This document shows positions 5,960 to 14,043 of a stretch of DNA of 46,344 bases, one piece after another. Both the position numbers and the translations under genes were made by a program. Under the pieces are notes generated by a model that was given only the letters and a program-made list of their open reading frames with translations, was not told the origin of the DNA and made no database searches. Each line of letters starts with the position of its first letter. Positions within the stretch are counted from its first letter, which is position 1. This DNA is from JANPLN01 sp041736155. Its GTDB lineage: Bacteria > Bdellovibrionota > Bdellovibrionia > Bdellovibrionales > JAGQZY01. Where the stretch lies: assembly GCA_041736155.1 (NCBI GenBank), contig JBGSUL010000039.1:1-46344 (forward strand), written 5' to 3'.

Positions 5960-7378
5960 GCCTTTTTTGCGTTTGCCGCTTGGTAAAATTCTTAAGATGT
6001 CGCGGTACTTGGCTACCGTGCGACGGGCGATGATGATTCCGTCTTTTTTGAGCAGGTCGACTATCTTTTGATCTGATAATGGCTTCTTGGGGTCTTCTTT
6101 GTCGACGAGGTCCTTCAGCTTGAGTTTCACGGACTCGCTGGCCATGGAGTCGCCGTCGTCCATGGAGATTCCTGAGTTGAAGAAATACTTCAGCTCAAAG
6201 ATTCCTTGGGGCGTATGAACGTACTTATTGGTCGTTACACGGCTAATGGTGGACTCATGCATGCCGATGTCATTGGCGATATCGCGCAAAATCATGGGTT
6301 TGATAAAGCCTGGGCCCTTTTCAAAAAATTCTGTTTGATGGCGAACAATACTTTCCGTGGTTTTGTAAATCGTGCGTTGTCTTTGATGAATGGAGCGAAT
6401 CAACCAAATGGCCGAACGCAATTTGTCTTGCACATAGCTCTCTGCTTCGCCTTTGCCTTTGTTTTGCACCATGTTTTTGTAAAACTGCGAAATGCGCAGT
6501 TTTGGTAGACCATCTTCATTTAACGAAACCACGTATTCATCACCAACTTTATACACATACACATCGGGTGTGACATAGTACGTGTCATTGGACGCAAAAC
6601 GACTTCCTGGTTTAGGATCCATGGAGTTGATGATTTTACACATATCGATCACTTCATCGAGAGAAATTCCCATTTCTTTAGCAATGGCGGGATAATTTTT
6701 TCTCTCGAGATCTTTCATGTGGTTCTTGATCAAAATCACAAAATCTTTGGTGTCTTCTTGCAGTTGTTTCGCCTGAATCAGCATGCACTCTTGCAAATCG
6801 CGAGCACCCACACCGAACGGATCAAATTCTTGCACAAAGGGAAGAATCTCTGCCAGCTCTTTTTCGTTCACTTCTTCTTCACGAGCGATTTCTTCCAAAG
6901 AGGTTCCTAGATATCCGTCGTCGTTGATATAACTAATCAGAATGGTCGCATAAACCAGCTCTTCTTCGTTAAATCCATAAAGACTGGCTTGCCAATGCAA
7001 ATGATCATGCAACGTTTGTTTCGCGGCAATGATATTCTCGTAATTCATGATTTCATCACTGCCCGAGAGAACGCGTTCGCGGTTGCGGTTTTGATTTTCA
7101 AAATAGGAGTCCCACTCAAAATCATCTTGTTTTTGTGGATCTTGGTTATCTGTCGAAGCCTCAGGATTTTGTGTTTCCACCTCACCTTGTTCTGCTTTGA
7201 CCTCGTTGGCTGTTTCTTCAAAACCCTCTTCTAAAACCGGGTTTTCGTTCATTTCACGAATAATCTCGTTCTCAAGTTCCATACGAGAAAGTTGGAGAAG
7301 TTTGATTGCTTGCTGAAGCTGAGGGGTCATCTTGAGCGTCTGTCTCAGCGCCAGACTTTGTTTCATTTGAATAGCCAT
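5954..7378 (-). CDS. rpoN: RNA polymerase sigma-54 factor
   Basis: Region I is present at the N-terminus (QMKQSLALRQTLKMTPQLQQ then AIKLLQLSRMEL), followed by an acidic region II rich in Glu, Gln and Asn, the core-binding region III, and a C-terminal DNA-binding domain ending with the RpoN box ARRTVAKYR. This alternative sigma factor recognises -24/-12 promoters and needs AAA+ activators; one such activator is encoded at 27200-28468. ATG at 7378 is chosen because GGAGAAA precedes it and MAIQMKQSLALRQ is the usual family start; an upstream TTG at 7411 is unlikely. The product is 474 aa, the usual size. It follows lptB closely, the common lptB-rpoN synteny, and its stop lies inside a REP palindrome. 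Confidence 0.97.
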   Translation of the reverse strand: MAIQMKQSLALRQTLKMTPQLQQAIKLLQLSRMELENEIIREMNENPVLEEGFEETANEVKAEQGEVETQNPEASTDNQDPQKQDDFEWDSYFENQNRNRERVLSGSDEIMNYENIIAAKQTLHDHLHWQASLYGFNEEELVYATILISYINDDGYLGTSLEEIAREEEVNEKELAEILPFVQEFDPFGVGARDLQECMLIQAKQLQEDTKDFVILIKNHMKDLERKNYPAIAKEMGISLDEVIDMCKIINSMDPKPGSRFASNDTYYVTPDVYVYKVGDEYVVSLNEDGLPKLRISQFYKNMVQNKGKGEAESYVQDKLRSAIWLIRSIHQRQRTIYKTTESIVRHQTEFFEKGPGFIKPMILRDIANDIGMHESTISRVTTNKYVHTPQGIFELKYFFNSGISMDDGDSMASESVKLKLKDLVDKEDPKKPLSDQKIVDLLKKDGIIIARRTVAKYRDILRILPSGKRKKGF

Positions 7379-7411
7379 AATAACGTTTCTCCACTCGGGA
7401 GAGAAGGGCAA

Positions 7412-8134
7412 CTAGTAACGAAAGTTCTCTCCCAGATAAAACTTTCGTGCGATGGGTGACTCCGTAATTTCTTTTGGAGTCCCTTGAACTTGGACCTGAC
7501 CTTCTTTCATTATATAACCAAGATCGCAGATTTCTAAAGTCTCTCTTACGTTATGGTCTGTAATCAGGATACCTATTTGTTTCTCTTTGAGTTTTCGGAT
7601 AATTTTCTGAATCTCATTAACCGCAATGGGATCAATTCCGGCGAAAGGCTCGTCGAGGAGTAAAAATTTAGGAACACCCGCCAAAGATCGAGCAATCTCC
7701 ACACGGCGTCGTTCACCACCCGAGAGAGAAAAACCATAACTGTTGACGATCGCTTCTAAACCAAAGTCGGCAAGCAATTGATCTAACATCTCTTGACGAC
7801 GACCACGTGCTGACACCTGCACCTCAAGAGCCGCGAGAATGTTTTCTTTTACCGTGAGCTTTCTAAAAATGCTCGGCTCTTGGGGAAGGTAACTGATCCC
7901 GATCCGGGCGCGCTCATACATAGGCATTTGGCGAATGGATTGATCATCCAAGAGAATGTCGCCACCCTCTGTGGAAACCAGTCCCACAACCATATAAAAG
8001 CTCGTCGTTTTGCCCGCGCCATTCGGTCCCAAGAGGCCCACAACCTGTCCTGAGGTCACGGTAAACGACACATCTTTTACTACCTGACGGCCTTTATACG
8101 ATTTGGACAAATGCGATACTGTTAACAGACTCAT
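7412..8134 (-). CDS. lptB: LPS export ABC transporter ATP-binding protein LptB
   Basis: This 240-aa ATPase has the Walker A GPNGAGKTT (about 35-43), Q-loop LPQEPSIFRKLTV, signature LSGGERRR, Walker B FLLLDEPFAGIDP and switch ITDHNVRE, the combination specific to LptB. With LptF/G in the inner membrane it extracts lipopolysaccharide and drives it onto the LptC-LptA bridge. Its ATG overlaps the stop of the upstream LptC-LptA gene (ATGA), and rpoN follows, matching the widespread lptC/A-lptB-rpoN order. Cytosolic, membrane-associated. Confidence 0.97.
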   Translation of the reverse strand: MSLLTVSHLSKSYKGRQVVKDVSFTVTSGQVVGLLGPNGAGKTTSFYMVVGLVSTEGGDILLDDQSIRQMPMYERARIGISYLPQEPSIFRKLTVKENILAALEVQVSARGRRQEMLDQLLADFGLEAIVNSYGFSLSGGERRRVEIARSLAGVPKFLLLDEPFAGIDPIAVNEIQKIIRKLKEKQIGILITDHNVRETLEICDLGYIMKEGQVQVQGTPKEITESPIARKFYLGENFRY

Positions 8135-9102
8135 GGTTTTTTCTCCGTTTCGTGATACTCGACCTTGGCATTTCGCACTTGCACCCGCTGTCCACCATTA
8201 AAAATGATGATCTCATCACCAATTAACTCATTGTCTGCTTGGGTGACAAAAGGTTTTTTACGAAAGACATACTTATCCTCTCGAAAGTAAACAATGGCCT
8301 CCCCAGATGAGCCAGTTTTGTCTTGATCTTGCATATGTATGCCACCGTCCATATAAAGCGTGTCCAACACACCGTCGCGATACTGAAATGCTGCATAATT
8401 TCCGCGAACCTTCATCTCATTGATTTTGATCACCACATTGTTGCGGAAAACGATGGATTTCTGTTTACCGCTAAATTCTCCACGATCACTGGAAATATTC
8501 ATCACTCGACTTTGGCTCATGGCTTTATATCCCTTGACCTGACTTTTGATCACCATCAGGTTGGTGTCCATACTCACCATTAAACCGATACCCTCTAAAT
8601 ACAAACGACCTTGCGATTTTTCAGGCGGTCCCTCGAGACTCACCTTATCATCCGAAAGAATTTGTCTCTGTTCGGGTTCATACCTCAACTTCTGAGTATA
8701 AAAGATAAAACCATTCGATGACGTGAGCTTCACATCCCCTTCGATAACCATCGTTTTTTTGATTTCATCCACAAGGCCGGAGTGCCCTGTCACTGTGTAG
8801 GAGCTGGTTTCAGAATAAAATTGCGCCTTCACGTTTTGCATTTGCCACTCAGAAACCCCCATGGGTTTGGTGGCCTCTGTTGCCCACACATCCAGCTCTT
8901 TTTTTTGGCCTTTTGTGTCGATAATATGAAAATTTTGTATCGTCTGGGACTCGAGGTCCTGTTTTTGCCGAGGTGCCTCATTTTGAGAGGAAACTGGCAC
9001 TGTTAAAACGGGAGCCTCACGAGGTTCTAACCCTATGTAATACCACTCAAAAAGACAAAAAGCCGCAACGGCTATCAAAAGCATCCACTTGTTCACGCTC
9101 AA
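8131..9102 (-). CDS. lptC: LptC-LptA (OstA) fusion, LPS transport bridge protein
   Basis: The 323-aa protein begins with one transmembrane helix (MLLIAVAAFCLFEWYYIGL, about 7-25), then an LptC-type domain (about 50-200: WATEATKPMG, MQNVKAQFYSE and TVTGHSGLVD) and a C-terminal OstA/LptA-type domain (about 205-320: VVIKINEMKVRGNYAAFQYR, YMDGGIHMQDQ, GEAIVYF and the ELIGDEIIIFNGG repeat). LptC alone is about 190 aa and LptA about 170 aa, so the length fits a fusion. It would anchor the periplasmic Lpt bridge and accept LPS from LptB2FG. No separate lptA gene is present between it and lptB, and it overlaps lptB by 4 bp. Whether another LptA is encoded elsewhere cannot be seen. Confidence 0.85.
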   Translation of the reverse strand: MSVNKWMLLIAVAAFCLFEWYYIGLEPREAPVLTVPVSSQNEAPRQKQDLESQTIQNFHIIDTKGQKKELDVWATEATKPMGVSEWQMQNVKAQFYSETSSYTVTGHSGLVDEIKKTMVIEGDVKLTSSNGFIFYTQKLRYEPEQRQILSDDKVSLEGPPEKSQGRLYLEGIGLMVSMDTNLMVIKSQVKGYKAMSQSRVMNISSDRGEFSGKQKSIVFRNNVVIKINEMKVRGNYAAFQYRDGVLDTLYMDGGIHMQDQDKTGSSGEAIVYFREDKYVFRKKPFVTQADNELIGDEIIIFNGGQRVQVRNAKVEYHETEKKP

Positions 9103-9187
9103 ATCTTATCCCAGAGCCGGTAATATGTGGAGTCTGGACTTCAAAATTCATTAAGTTTTACCAATTAAACACCGATCCAACTCTTGT

Positions 9188-9913
9188 ATGAAGCTTGAAT
9201 GGTTTATCTACCACAAAAATAGCGTACTCGGACCGTTTGCAACAAACGAAGTCCAAGTGCAAGTCGAAGCTGGAAAATTTTCCCCCAATTCATTTATTTG
9301 GTGGAAGGGTGAAAAAGACTGGATCACCATTTCCAAATGGCTCACCGAATATCCCGAAATCATCAAAAAACTCGAAGCTCATTTTAATGTTGAGTGGCGT
9401 TTAAAAGTAAACGACCAAGCCACACCGTTCATGTCCTTTGAAAAGTGTTTAGATCAACTTAAAATTGTCGAACTCACCAACTCGATCTTTATTGCAAAAA
9501 AAGGCGATGGCGAGGCGTGGGACAGTATTTTTAATAATTCTATTTTTATGAATGCCCTGGAACTCACACGCAGAAAATTTCCGCGCGTGCCCATTGTTGC
9601 CACGGCAAAAGTCACAAAGTCAGATTCAAAATTCAGCTATCTCGTAAAAGTAAATATCATCGGTCAAGGTGGTATCGGTATCTCAGGGATTGGTAAAAAC
9701 TTTCCTACAGGTACAGAAGTGGACATTCGCATTGAAAGCCCAAGCCTCAGCATACCTATCCATGCTGAAGGAAAAATCGTTTACCATACACGTGACGGAG
9801 TTTCTGGTCTTGAATTTGCGGCGATGAATGCGGAATCCGAAAGTATCATCATCGAATACGTGAATCGTTTTCATCAAACGTCTACGCCCGGAAATAATAA
9901 AGGCGCTGCCTAA
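9188..9913 (+). CDS. GYF_2 + PilZ domain protein
   Basis: Residues 1-55 (EWFIYHKNSVLGPFATNEVQ then VEAGKFSPNSFIWWKGEKDW) form a GYF_2/DUF4339 domain, a peptide-binding fold. Residues about 127-230 form a PilZ domain with the RxxxR arm (RRKFPR). The second c-di-GMP motif is degenerate: VNIIGQGGIGI stands where D/NxSxxG is expected, with Ile in place of Ser. It may therefore bind cyclic di-GMP weakly or not at all. The gene is on the opposite strand to the surrounding lpt and gliding-type operons and has no evident Shine-Dalgarno. A regulatory or adaptor role for envelope or motility machinery is inferred from the domains and position. Its stop codon lies in the loop of a terminator. Confidence 0.8.
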   Translation: MKLEWFIYHKNSVLGPFATNEVQVQVEAGKFSPNSFIWWKGEKDWITISKWLTEYPEIIKKLEAHFNVEWRLKVNDQATPFMSFEKCLDQLKIVELTNSIFIAKKGDGEAWDSIFNNSIFMNALELTRRKFPRVPIVATAKVTKSDSKFSYLVKVNIIGQGGIGISGIGKNFPTGTEVDIRIESPSLSIPIHAEGKIVYHTRDGVSGLEFAAMNAESESIIIEYVNRFHQTSTPGNNKGAA

Positions 9914-9930
9914 GCCCGCGCCTTTTTTCT
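9897..9930. terminator. Bidirectional rho-independent terminator
   Basis: The stem aaaggcgc/gcgccttt (8 bp, 9899-9906 with 9918-9925) has an 11-nt loop containing the stop of the PilZ gene. Six T follow on the plus strand, and on the minus strand the stem ends in TTT then ATTATTT. It serves the converging PilZ gene and the gliding-type operon. Confidence 0.8.
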
Positions 9931-9949
9931 ACTCACTTAAATTATAAAA

Positions 9950-10552
9950 TTACTTAGGTGGTTGTGGTTTTTCTTTTTGAGAAACGGCAAAGTTAATCAG
10001 CGTGGCGCCTGCTTCTGTTGCTGTGTAAAGAATCTTTTTAATCGTGAGGAAGTCGATTTCTTTGTCTGCTTGCACAGTCACGCGTCCCCAGTCTTTTTTC
10101 TTTTCACTCTCTTCTTCGGCAATTTCTTCAGGAGTCATTTTTTTGTTTTGCGATAAGGTGCTCTTGATTTGCTCTTTTAAAGTCGATTCACTTTTCTCTT
10201 TAGACTCTTTGATTTTCTTCTCAAGGCCTTCTTTAAGCGCGGCAATCACCCAATCCTGCTGCTCCTTCACCATTCTGAAGTCAGCCACAGCTGTTTCATC
10301 CACATAGATCTTGTCTTGTGTCACGACAACCACATGCGCGGGTTTTAGTTTTTTAATTGCTGAAGCTTCTGGTAACGGAACGTTTTGTTTAAGCTTAATG
10401 GCATCTACTTTAAAGTTCTGTAAAAGAAAAATTGTTAACACAGTGAACATATCCACCATGGCAGTGAGCGAGAGCATCACTACAGTATTTCTTTTTCCAG
10501 CTCCGGTAAGGCGGCCACGACGATTTCTTTTGCCAGGTGTATAAATAGCCAT
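9950..10552 (-). CDS. ExbD/TolR-type proton channel subunit (AglQ/AglS-like)
   Basis: A single transmembrane helix near the N-terminus (LSLTAMVDMFTVLTIFLLQN, about 27-46) carries the conserved proton-path Asp (AMVDMF). The periplasmic part follows, with a Lys/Glu-rich coiled-coil insertion (about 110-155) and a final WGRVTVQADKEIDFLTIKKI as in ExbD. With the adjacent TolQ-type protein and the second ExbD-type subunit it should form a proton-driven motor. Two ExbD-type subunits plus one TolQ subunit next to Glt-type genes is the AglR/AglQ/AglS arrangement of Myxococcus gliding. The start overlaps the stop of the upstream gene (TAATG). It is the last gene of the operon, before the bidirectional terminator. 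Confidence 0.88.
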   Translation of the reverse strand: MAIYTPGKRNRRGRLTGAGKRNTVVMLSLTAMVDMFTVLTIFLLQNFKVDAIKLKQNVPLPEASAIKKLKPAHVVVVTQDKIYVDETAVADFRMVKEQQDWVIAALKEGLEKKIKESKEKSESTLKEQIKSTLSQNKKMTPEEIAEEESEKKKDWGRVTVQADKEIDFLTIKKILYTATEAGATLINFAVSQKEKPQPPK

Positions 10553-11022
10553 TACTTAGCTCCTCCTGTTGCCACAGAGATGGCGGGAAAACCCGCTTGC
10601 AACATCGCATCCATCCCTTGGATCAGAAAGTCATACTTTAAATGTTCATCCATAGTGATAACGCCGTCTACTTTTTCTGGATACACTTGTTTGATCTGCA
10701 TCAACTGCATAGTCAGTGTTTCCACATCGTAGTCGGCGCCTTTTTTAGGAATATCAATTCTCTTAGGACCAATGACAATCACATGCCCCGCATCCTTCAC
10801 ATCGACACGAAGAGGAACCTCGGATTTTGGAGGAGGTTTATCCACGTCTTCAGTGTTCTGCTTGCTATACAGGGAACTCCCAAGCTTGATCATCGAAACC
10901 TGGGTCCAAACAGCAGTAATCAAAAGGAACGTGATCAACACGCTCATCAAATCGATGAAGGGAACCAAGTTCACTTCTAGATTTGATTGTCTTTTCCCGC
11001 CGCTTTGTTCAATCTGTGCCAT
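10552..11022 (-). CDS. ExbD/TolR-type proton channel subunit (AglQ/AglS-like)
   Basis: The 156-aa protein has the TolR plan: a basic cytosolic N-terminus, one transmembrane helix VPFIDLMSVLITFLLITAVW with the conserved Asp (FIDLM), then a periplasmic domain ending YDFLIQGMDAMLQAGFPAIS. The Asp is the expected proton carrier between MotA/TolQ helices. It is translationally coupled to the next ExbD-type gene and 17 bp downstream of the TolQ-type gene. Its specific match to AglQ or AglS cannot be decided by eye. Confidence 0.9.
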   Translation of the reverse strand: MAQIEQSGGKRQSNLEVNLVPFIDLMSVLITFLLITAVWTQVSMIKLGSSLYSKQNTEDVDKPPPKSEVPLRVDVKDAGHVIVIGPKRIDIPKKGADYDVETLTMQLMQIKQVYPEKVDGVITMDEHLKYDFLIQGMDAMLQAGFPAISVATGGAK

Positions 11023-11039
11023 AAGCCGTCCTTAATTCA

Positions 11040-11717
11040 TTATTTAATTTTATCGCGATTCGAAGAAACAAGATTCAACATGCTCATGCTACTTTCCATC
11101 ATGTCATTGATCAAATGACCAACTTTAAACTGGAAGTAACCATAAGTGAGAATCGCAATGATCGCGACTACAAGTCCAAATGCTGTACAGTTGAGAGCTT
11201 CGGCAATACCTTTTGAGAGTAATTCCGCTTTTTTCGCGTCATCGGCTTTTGTCACCGCTGCGAAAGAGCTAATCATCCCCGCGATCGTACCTGTAAGACC
11301 CAAAAGTGTAGCTAAGTTTCCAAAAACGGCAAGGAAGCTTACCCATCCTTCTATTTTCGGTGTTTCACGAAGAACCGATGCATCCATGGCTACTTGCACT
11401 TCTTCGTCAGGGCGCTTGTTTAATACTTGCACAAGTCCTGCTTTTAAAGTGTTTGTGAGCGGAGATGGGCGGCTATCACAATATGAGATCGCCTGTTGCA
11501 CATCGCCTCTTAAGATCATACCAAAGATATGCTCATTGAAATCTGACTTATCAACGCCCGACTCCTTTAAGATCATCATTTGTTTCACGACCACGATAAG
11601 GGTCATTATTAAAAGTCCCAAGATCACGAACATGACCGGGCCACCAACTTCGAATGCGTGCAAAACAAAATTTTGTGTTTCCTCTTGCGCCGCTGCTTGC
11701 ATTACATTTTCTTCCAC
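11040..11717 (-). CDS. MotA/TolQ/ExbB proton channel protein (AglR-like)
   Basis: It has three transmembrane segments: FEVGGPVMFVILGLLIMTLI near residues 18-38, then WVSFLAVFGNLATLLGLTGT followed by IAGMISSF (about 122-150), and ALNCTAFGLVVAIIAILTYG (about 172-191). The GLTGT.AGMI motif is the TolQ/ExbB signature. It makes the pentameric stator around two ExbD/TolR helices. The start is GTG at 11717, six bases after GGAGG. It lies 41 bp downstream of the FHA/TonB gene in the same operon, so it probably energises that transenvelope protein, as AglR does for the Glt complex. Confidence 0.92.
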   Translation of the reverse strand: MEENVMQAAAQEETQNFVLHAFEVGGPVMFVILGLLIMTLIVVVKQMMILKESGVDKSDFNEHIFGMILRGDVQQAISYCDSRPSPLTNTLKAGLVQVLNKRPDEEVQVAMDASVLRETPKIEGWVSFLAVFGNLATLLGLTGTIAGMISSFAAVTKADDAKKAELLSKGIAEALNCTAFGLVVAIIAILTYGYFQFKVGHLINDMMESSMSMLNLVSSNRDKIK

Positions 11718-11758
11718 TTGCTACCTCCTCCAACTAAGGTTTAATTTTCTAAATCCAA

Positions 11759-13753
11759 TTACTTCCCAGAGAACGCCAGGGGATAAAACACCTGAACATC
11801 TTGATTTTTTGGAGGCTCTGGAAACCTCCATGTCTTCATACGATTTACAATACATGTAGAAAGTCGTTCGCTATTCAGTGTTGATTTATCAACGCTCACG
11901 CTCGCTCTTAAAACACGTCCCTGCTCACCAATATCAAAATCCAAAACCACTTTACCGCTCAAGCCACGATCTGTGCTCAAAGCCGCTTCATAACAAGATT
12001 GTAGAGCTCGTTGGTTATTGAGGAACACTTGGCGAATCCCGTTACGATCGATATTTCCACCGTAAGATTCTCCATCCCCACCCGGAAGAACGGTGACGGA
12101 CCCTTTTCCGCCTAAACCCACTCCACCAAAACCACCTTGTCCCATTCCCAAACCTTTGCCGTTGGAAATTCCTTGCACGCCGATGTTCGACTTGCCATTT
12201 CCGCCGCCGGTTTCTTTAAACTTGCTACCCAAGCCTTCACCGGCTCTGTCTTCACCAAAACCACTCTGCCCTGTGGCATTGTTTGCTAAACCTGCAAGTT
12301 CACCTGAACCCGAGTAAGTGTTATCTAACTTGGCTTGTTTTCCACCTGTACCAAACACTCCGAAAATTCCCGACTTACTTGGATCTTTCGTTGTACTTTC
12401 AGCCTGAGCGCCATCTTTCGGCGCTGTTTTTACCGATCCACCCTGTTTTACAGAGCCCATTTGATTGCTCTTAGGTTTGTTCGGATTCGCTTTCATCGAT
12501 TGTGCTGGAGAACCATTTCCGCCACCGGCAGCTTGTGAGGCTTGCTTCACAGGTTCACGTTTTTCTGGAACCTTTGGTGCTTCGGCTTTTTTCTCAGCGG
12601 GCTTATCTTGCTGTTTTACTTTTTCTGGTGGTTTTTCGATTTTTTTCTCTTCCACCTTTACTTCTTCAATTTTAGGCATCGGTGTCGCTGGTGGAGGTGG
12701 CGGCGGATTCTCAATAATGAGAGCCGTGCGATATTCGTCCTCTTCATCCATTTTCTTATCAGCTTTATTAAGTGCTACATAAAGCGAGACCACAACGGAT
12801 AAAATAATTGCTAACAATGTGGCCAAAAAGCCATTGCTTGCAAAATCGATCATTGGAATAAAAAGAGGTTTTGGTGTCTCGGAGCAGTAACGAACCACCA
12901 ACTCCACATCAGAGCCTAAACTGATACGTACCATTTCCCCTTGTGCGAGATTCAGTCGTGATCCGCCACCCGCTGATTGTAAGCGTCCTTGGTTATAGAG
13001 TTGACTGAGAGGTACAGAATTATTTTCTACAACAAATGTTCCAGCCATTCCCGCTGGAATAAAAACGGCCACCTGACTATCGATTTGCAAGAGAGGAGCC
13101 TTGCTCACTTGAGTTGTTAGCGAAGGAACAATAATATCACACGAAGGATGGCTTCCATAAGTCACTGTGCCTTTTTGATGAAAGTGGTAAGAGCTGATAA
13201 CACGCTCTCTCCACGCCACTAAAACTTCAACAGTGCTGCCTTTTGTCGGTTTAATAAATTCAGAAAGATTTTTGTAGGTGCTCTCAGGAGAAAATGTTTT
13301 TTGCCCTTTAACGGTTTTGCGATGGGGCGTTCCTGTACCGATCATCTGTCCCATTGGAGCCGCCACAACGGCAGGGCTTGCTGGTTTTGGGGCTGCCACA
13401 GCCGCGGCGACAGGCTTTGCAACTGGAGCCGGAGCACTGGCGACCGCCGTGGGTGCACCTTCGTAGAATTCAATAATATAGTCACTGATGGCAATTTTAT
13501 CGCCATGCTCAAGTCCCGATTCGAGAACTTTGCTCCCCTTAAGGAACGTCCCTTGTGATGAGCCTAAGTCGGAAAGGAAGAATTTATCCCCTCTCTTTTC
13601 GATCGAAGCATGAAAAGCAGAAACCGAACCTTGCAGAACAATCTGAGTGTCTGTTTGCGAAGAACCGATGACAATTTGTTGGTCTCCGGTGAATTGTTTT
13701 ACATCAACAACTCCCCCATTGCGAAAGACTTTTAGTACAATAGGTTTACTCAC
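11759..13753 (-). CDS. FHA + TonB-like transenvelope protein (GltG-like, AgmX/PglI C-terminus)
   Basis: The 664-aa protein starts with an FHA phosphothreonine-binding domain (about 20-95, with GSVSAFHASIEKRG and LSDLGSSQGTFLKG). After an Ala/Pro linker comes a second cytosolic domain (about 170-290), then one transmembrane helix (FLATLLAIILSVVVSLYVAL, about 309-328). The periplasmic part has a Pro-rich and Lys/Glu-rich spacer (PPPPPPATPMPKIEEVKVEE), a long Gly-rich region and a C-terminal TonB/AgmX-type domain (IRQVFLNNQRALQSCYEAAL to the end). This order is that of GltG of the Myxococcus gliding machinery. It would link a phospho-signal in the cytosol and the proton channel to outer-membrane partners. 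It overlaps the upstream small gene by 4 bp. Confidence 0.85.
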   Translation of the reverse strand: MSKPIVLKVFRNGGVVDVKQFTGDQQIVIGSSQTDTQIVLQGSVSAFHASIEKRGDKFFLSDLGSSQGTFLKGSKVLESGLEHGDKIAISDYIIEFYEGAPTAVASAPAPVAKPVAAAVAAPKPASPAVVAAPMGQMIGTGTPHRKTVKGQKTFSPESTYKNLSEFIKPTKGSTVEVLVAWRERVISSYHFHQKGTVTYGSHPSCDIIVPSLTTQVSKAPLLQIDSQVAVFIPAGMAGTFVVENNSVPLSQLYNQGRLQSAGGGSRLNLAQGEMVRISLGSDVELVVRYCSETPKPLFIPMIDFASNGFLATLLAIILSVVVSLYVALNKADKKMDEEDEYRTALIIENPPPPPPATPMPKIEEVKVEEKKIEKPPEKVKQQDKPAEKKAEAPKVPEKREPVKQASQAAGGGNGSPAQSMKANPNKPKSNQMGSVKQGGSVKTAPKDGAQAESTTKDPSKSGIFGVFGTGGKQAKLDNTYSGSGELAGLANNATGQSGFGEDRAGEGLGSKFKETGGGNGKSNIGVQGISNGKGLGMGQGGFGGVGLGGKGSVTVLPGGDGESYGGNIDRNGIRQVFLNNQRALQSCYEAALSTDRGLSGKVVLDFDIGEQGRVLRASVSVDKSTLNSERLSTCIVNRMKTWRFPEPPKNQDVQVFYPLAFSGK

Positions 13754-14043
13754 GGCTTTTTCTCCTTCGACTTTCTCACAGGCATGATCTCATTCGATGA
13801 TTGTCTAAGTTCAGGCAAAAAGTTTTCACGTAGTCGAATTAATTTTTTATAATTAAATTTCTTCTTTTGTAATAAGTAGAGAAGGTCAGGCTTTTGCGCT
13901 TGTCCTTCAATCAACTGATCTTCAAAATTCACTGTGGTTTTTTTAGATTTCATGTTCGTCGCACTTTGCGCATAAGCAACGAACGGCCCAAAAAAGACAC
14001 CGAGGATGATTAACATTGTTGAAAGCACACGCTGACTTCTCAT
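13750..14043 (-). CDS. Small exported protein of the gliding-type cluster (97 aa, possibly GltF/CglF-like)
   Basis: A signal peptide (TMLIILGVFFGPFVAYAQ) precedes a compact mature protein containing KKTTVNFEDQLIEG, PDLLYLLQKKKFNYKKLI and RLRENFLPEL. From memory this VNFEDQLIEG...LIRLRENF pattern recurs in small proteins of Glt-type clusters and is reminiscent of CglF; I cannot verify that here. The gene overlaps both neighbours by 4 bp, upstream the GltE-like lipoprotein and downstream the GltG-like protein. It is therefore an integral part of the operon and probably a periplasmic or outer-membrane component. Confidence 0.7.
   Translation of the reverse strand: MRSQRVLSTMLIILGVFFGPFVAYAQSATNMKSKKTTVNFEDQLIEGQAQKPDLLYLLQKKKFNYKKLIRLRENFLPELRQSSNEIMPVRKSKEKKP

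Noticed and set aside
11146..11859. 237-aa plus-strand open frame
   Set aside because: Shadow of the TolQ-type and FHA/TonB genes; Ser/Thr/Ile-rich composition with no ribosome binding site or domain.
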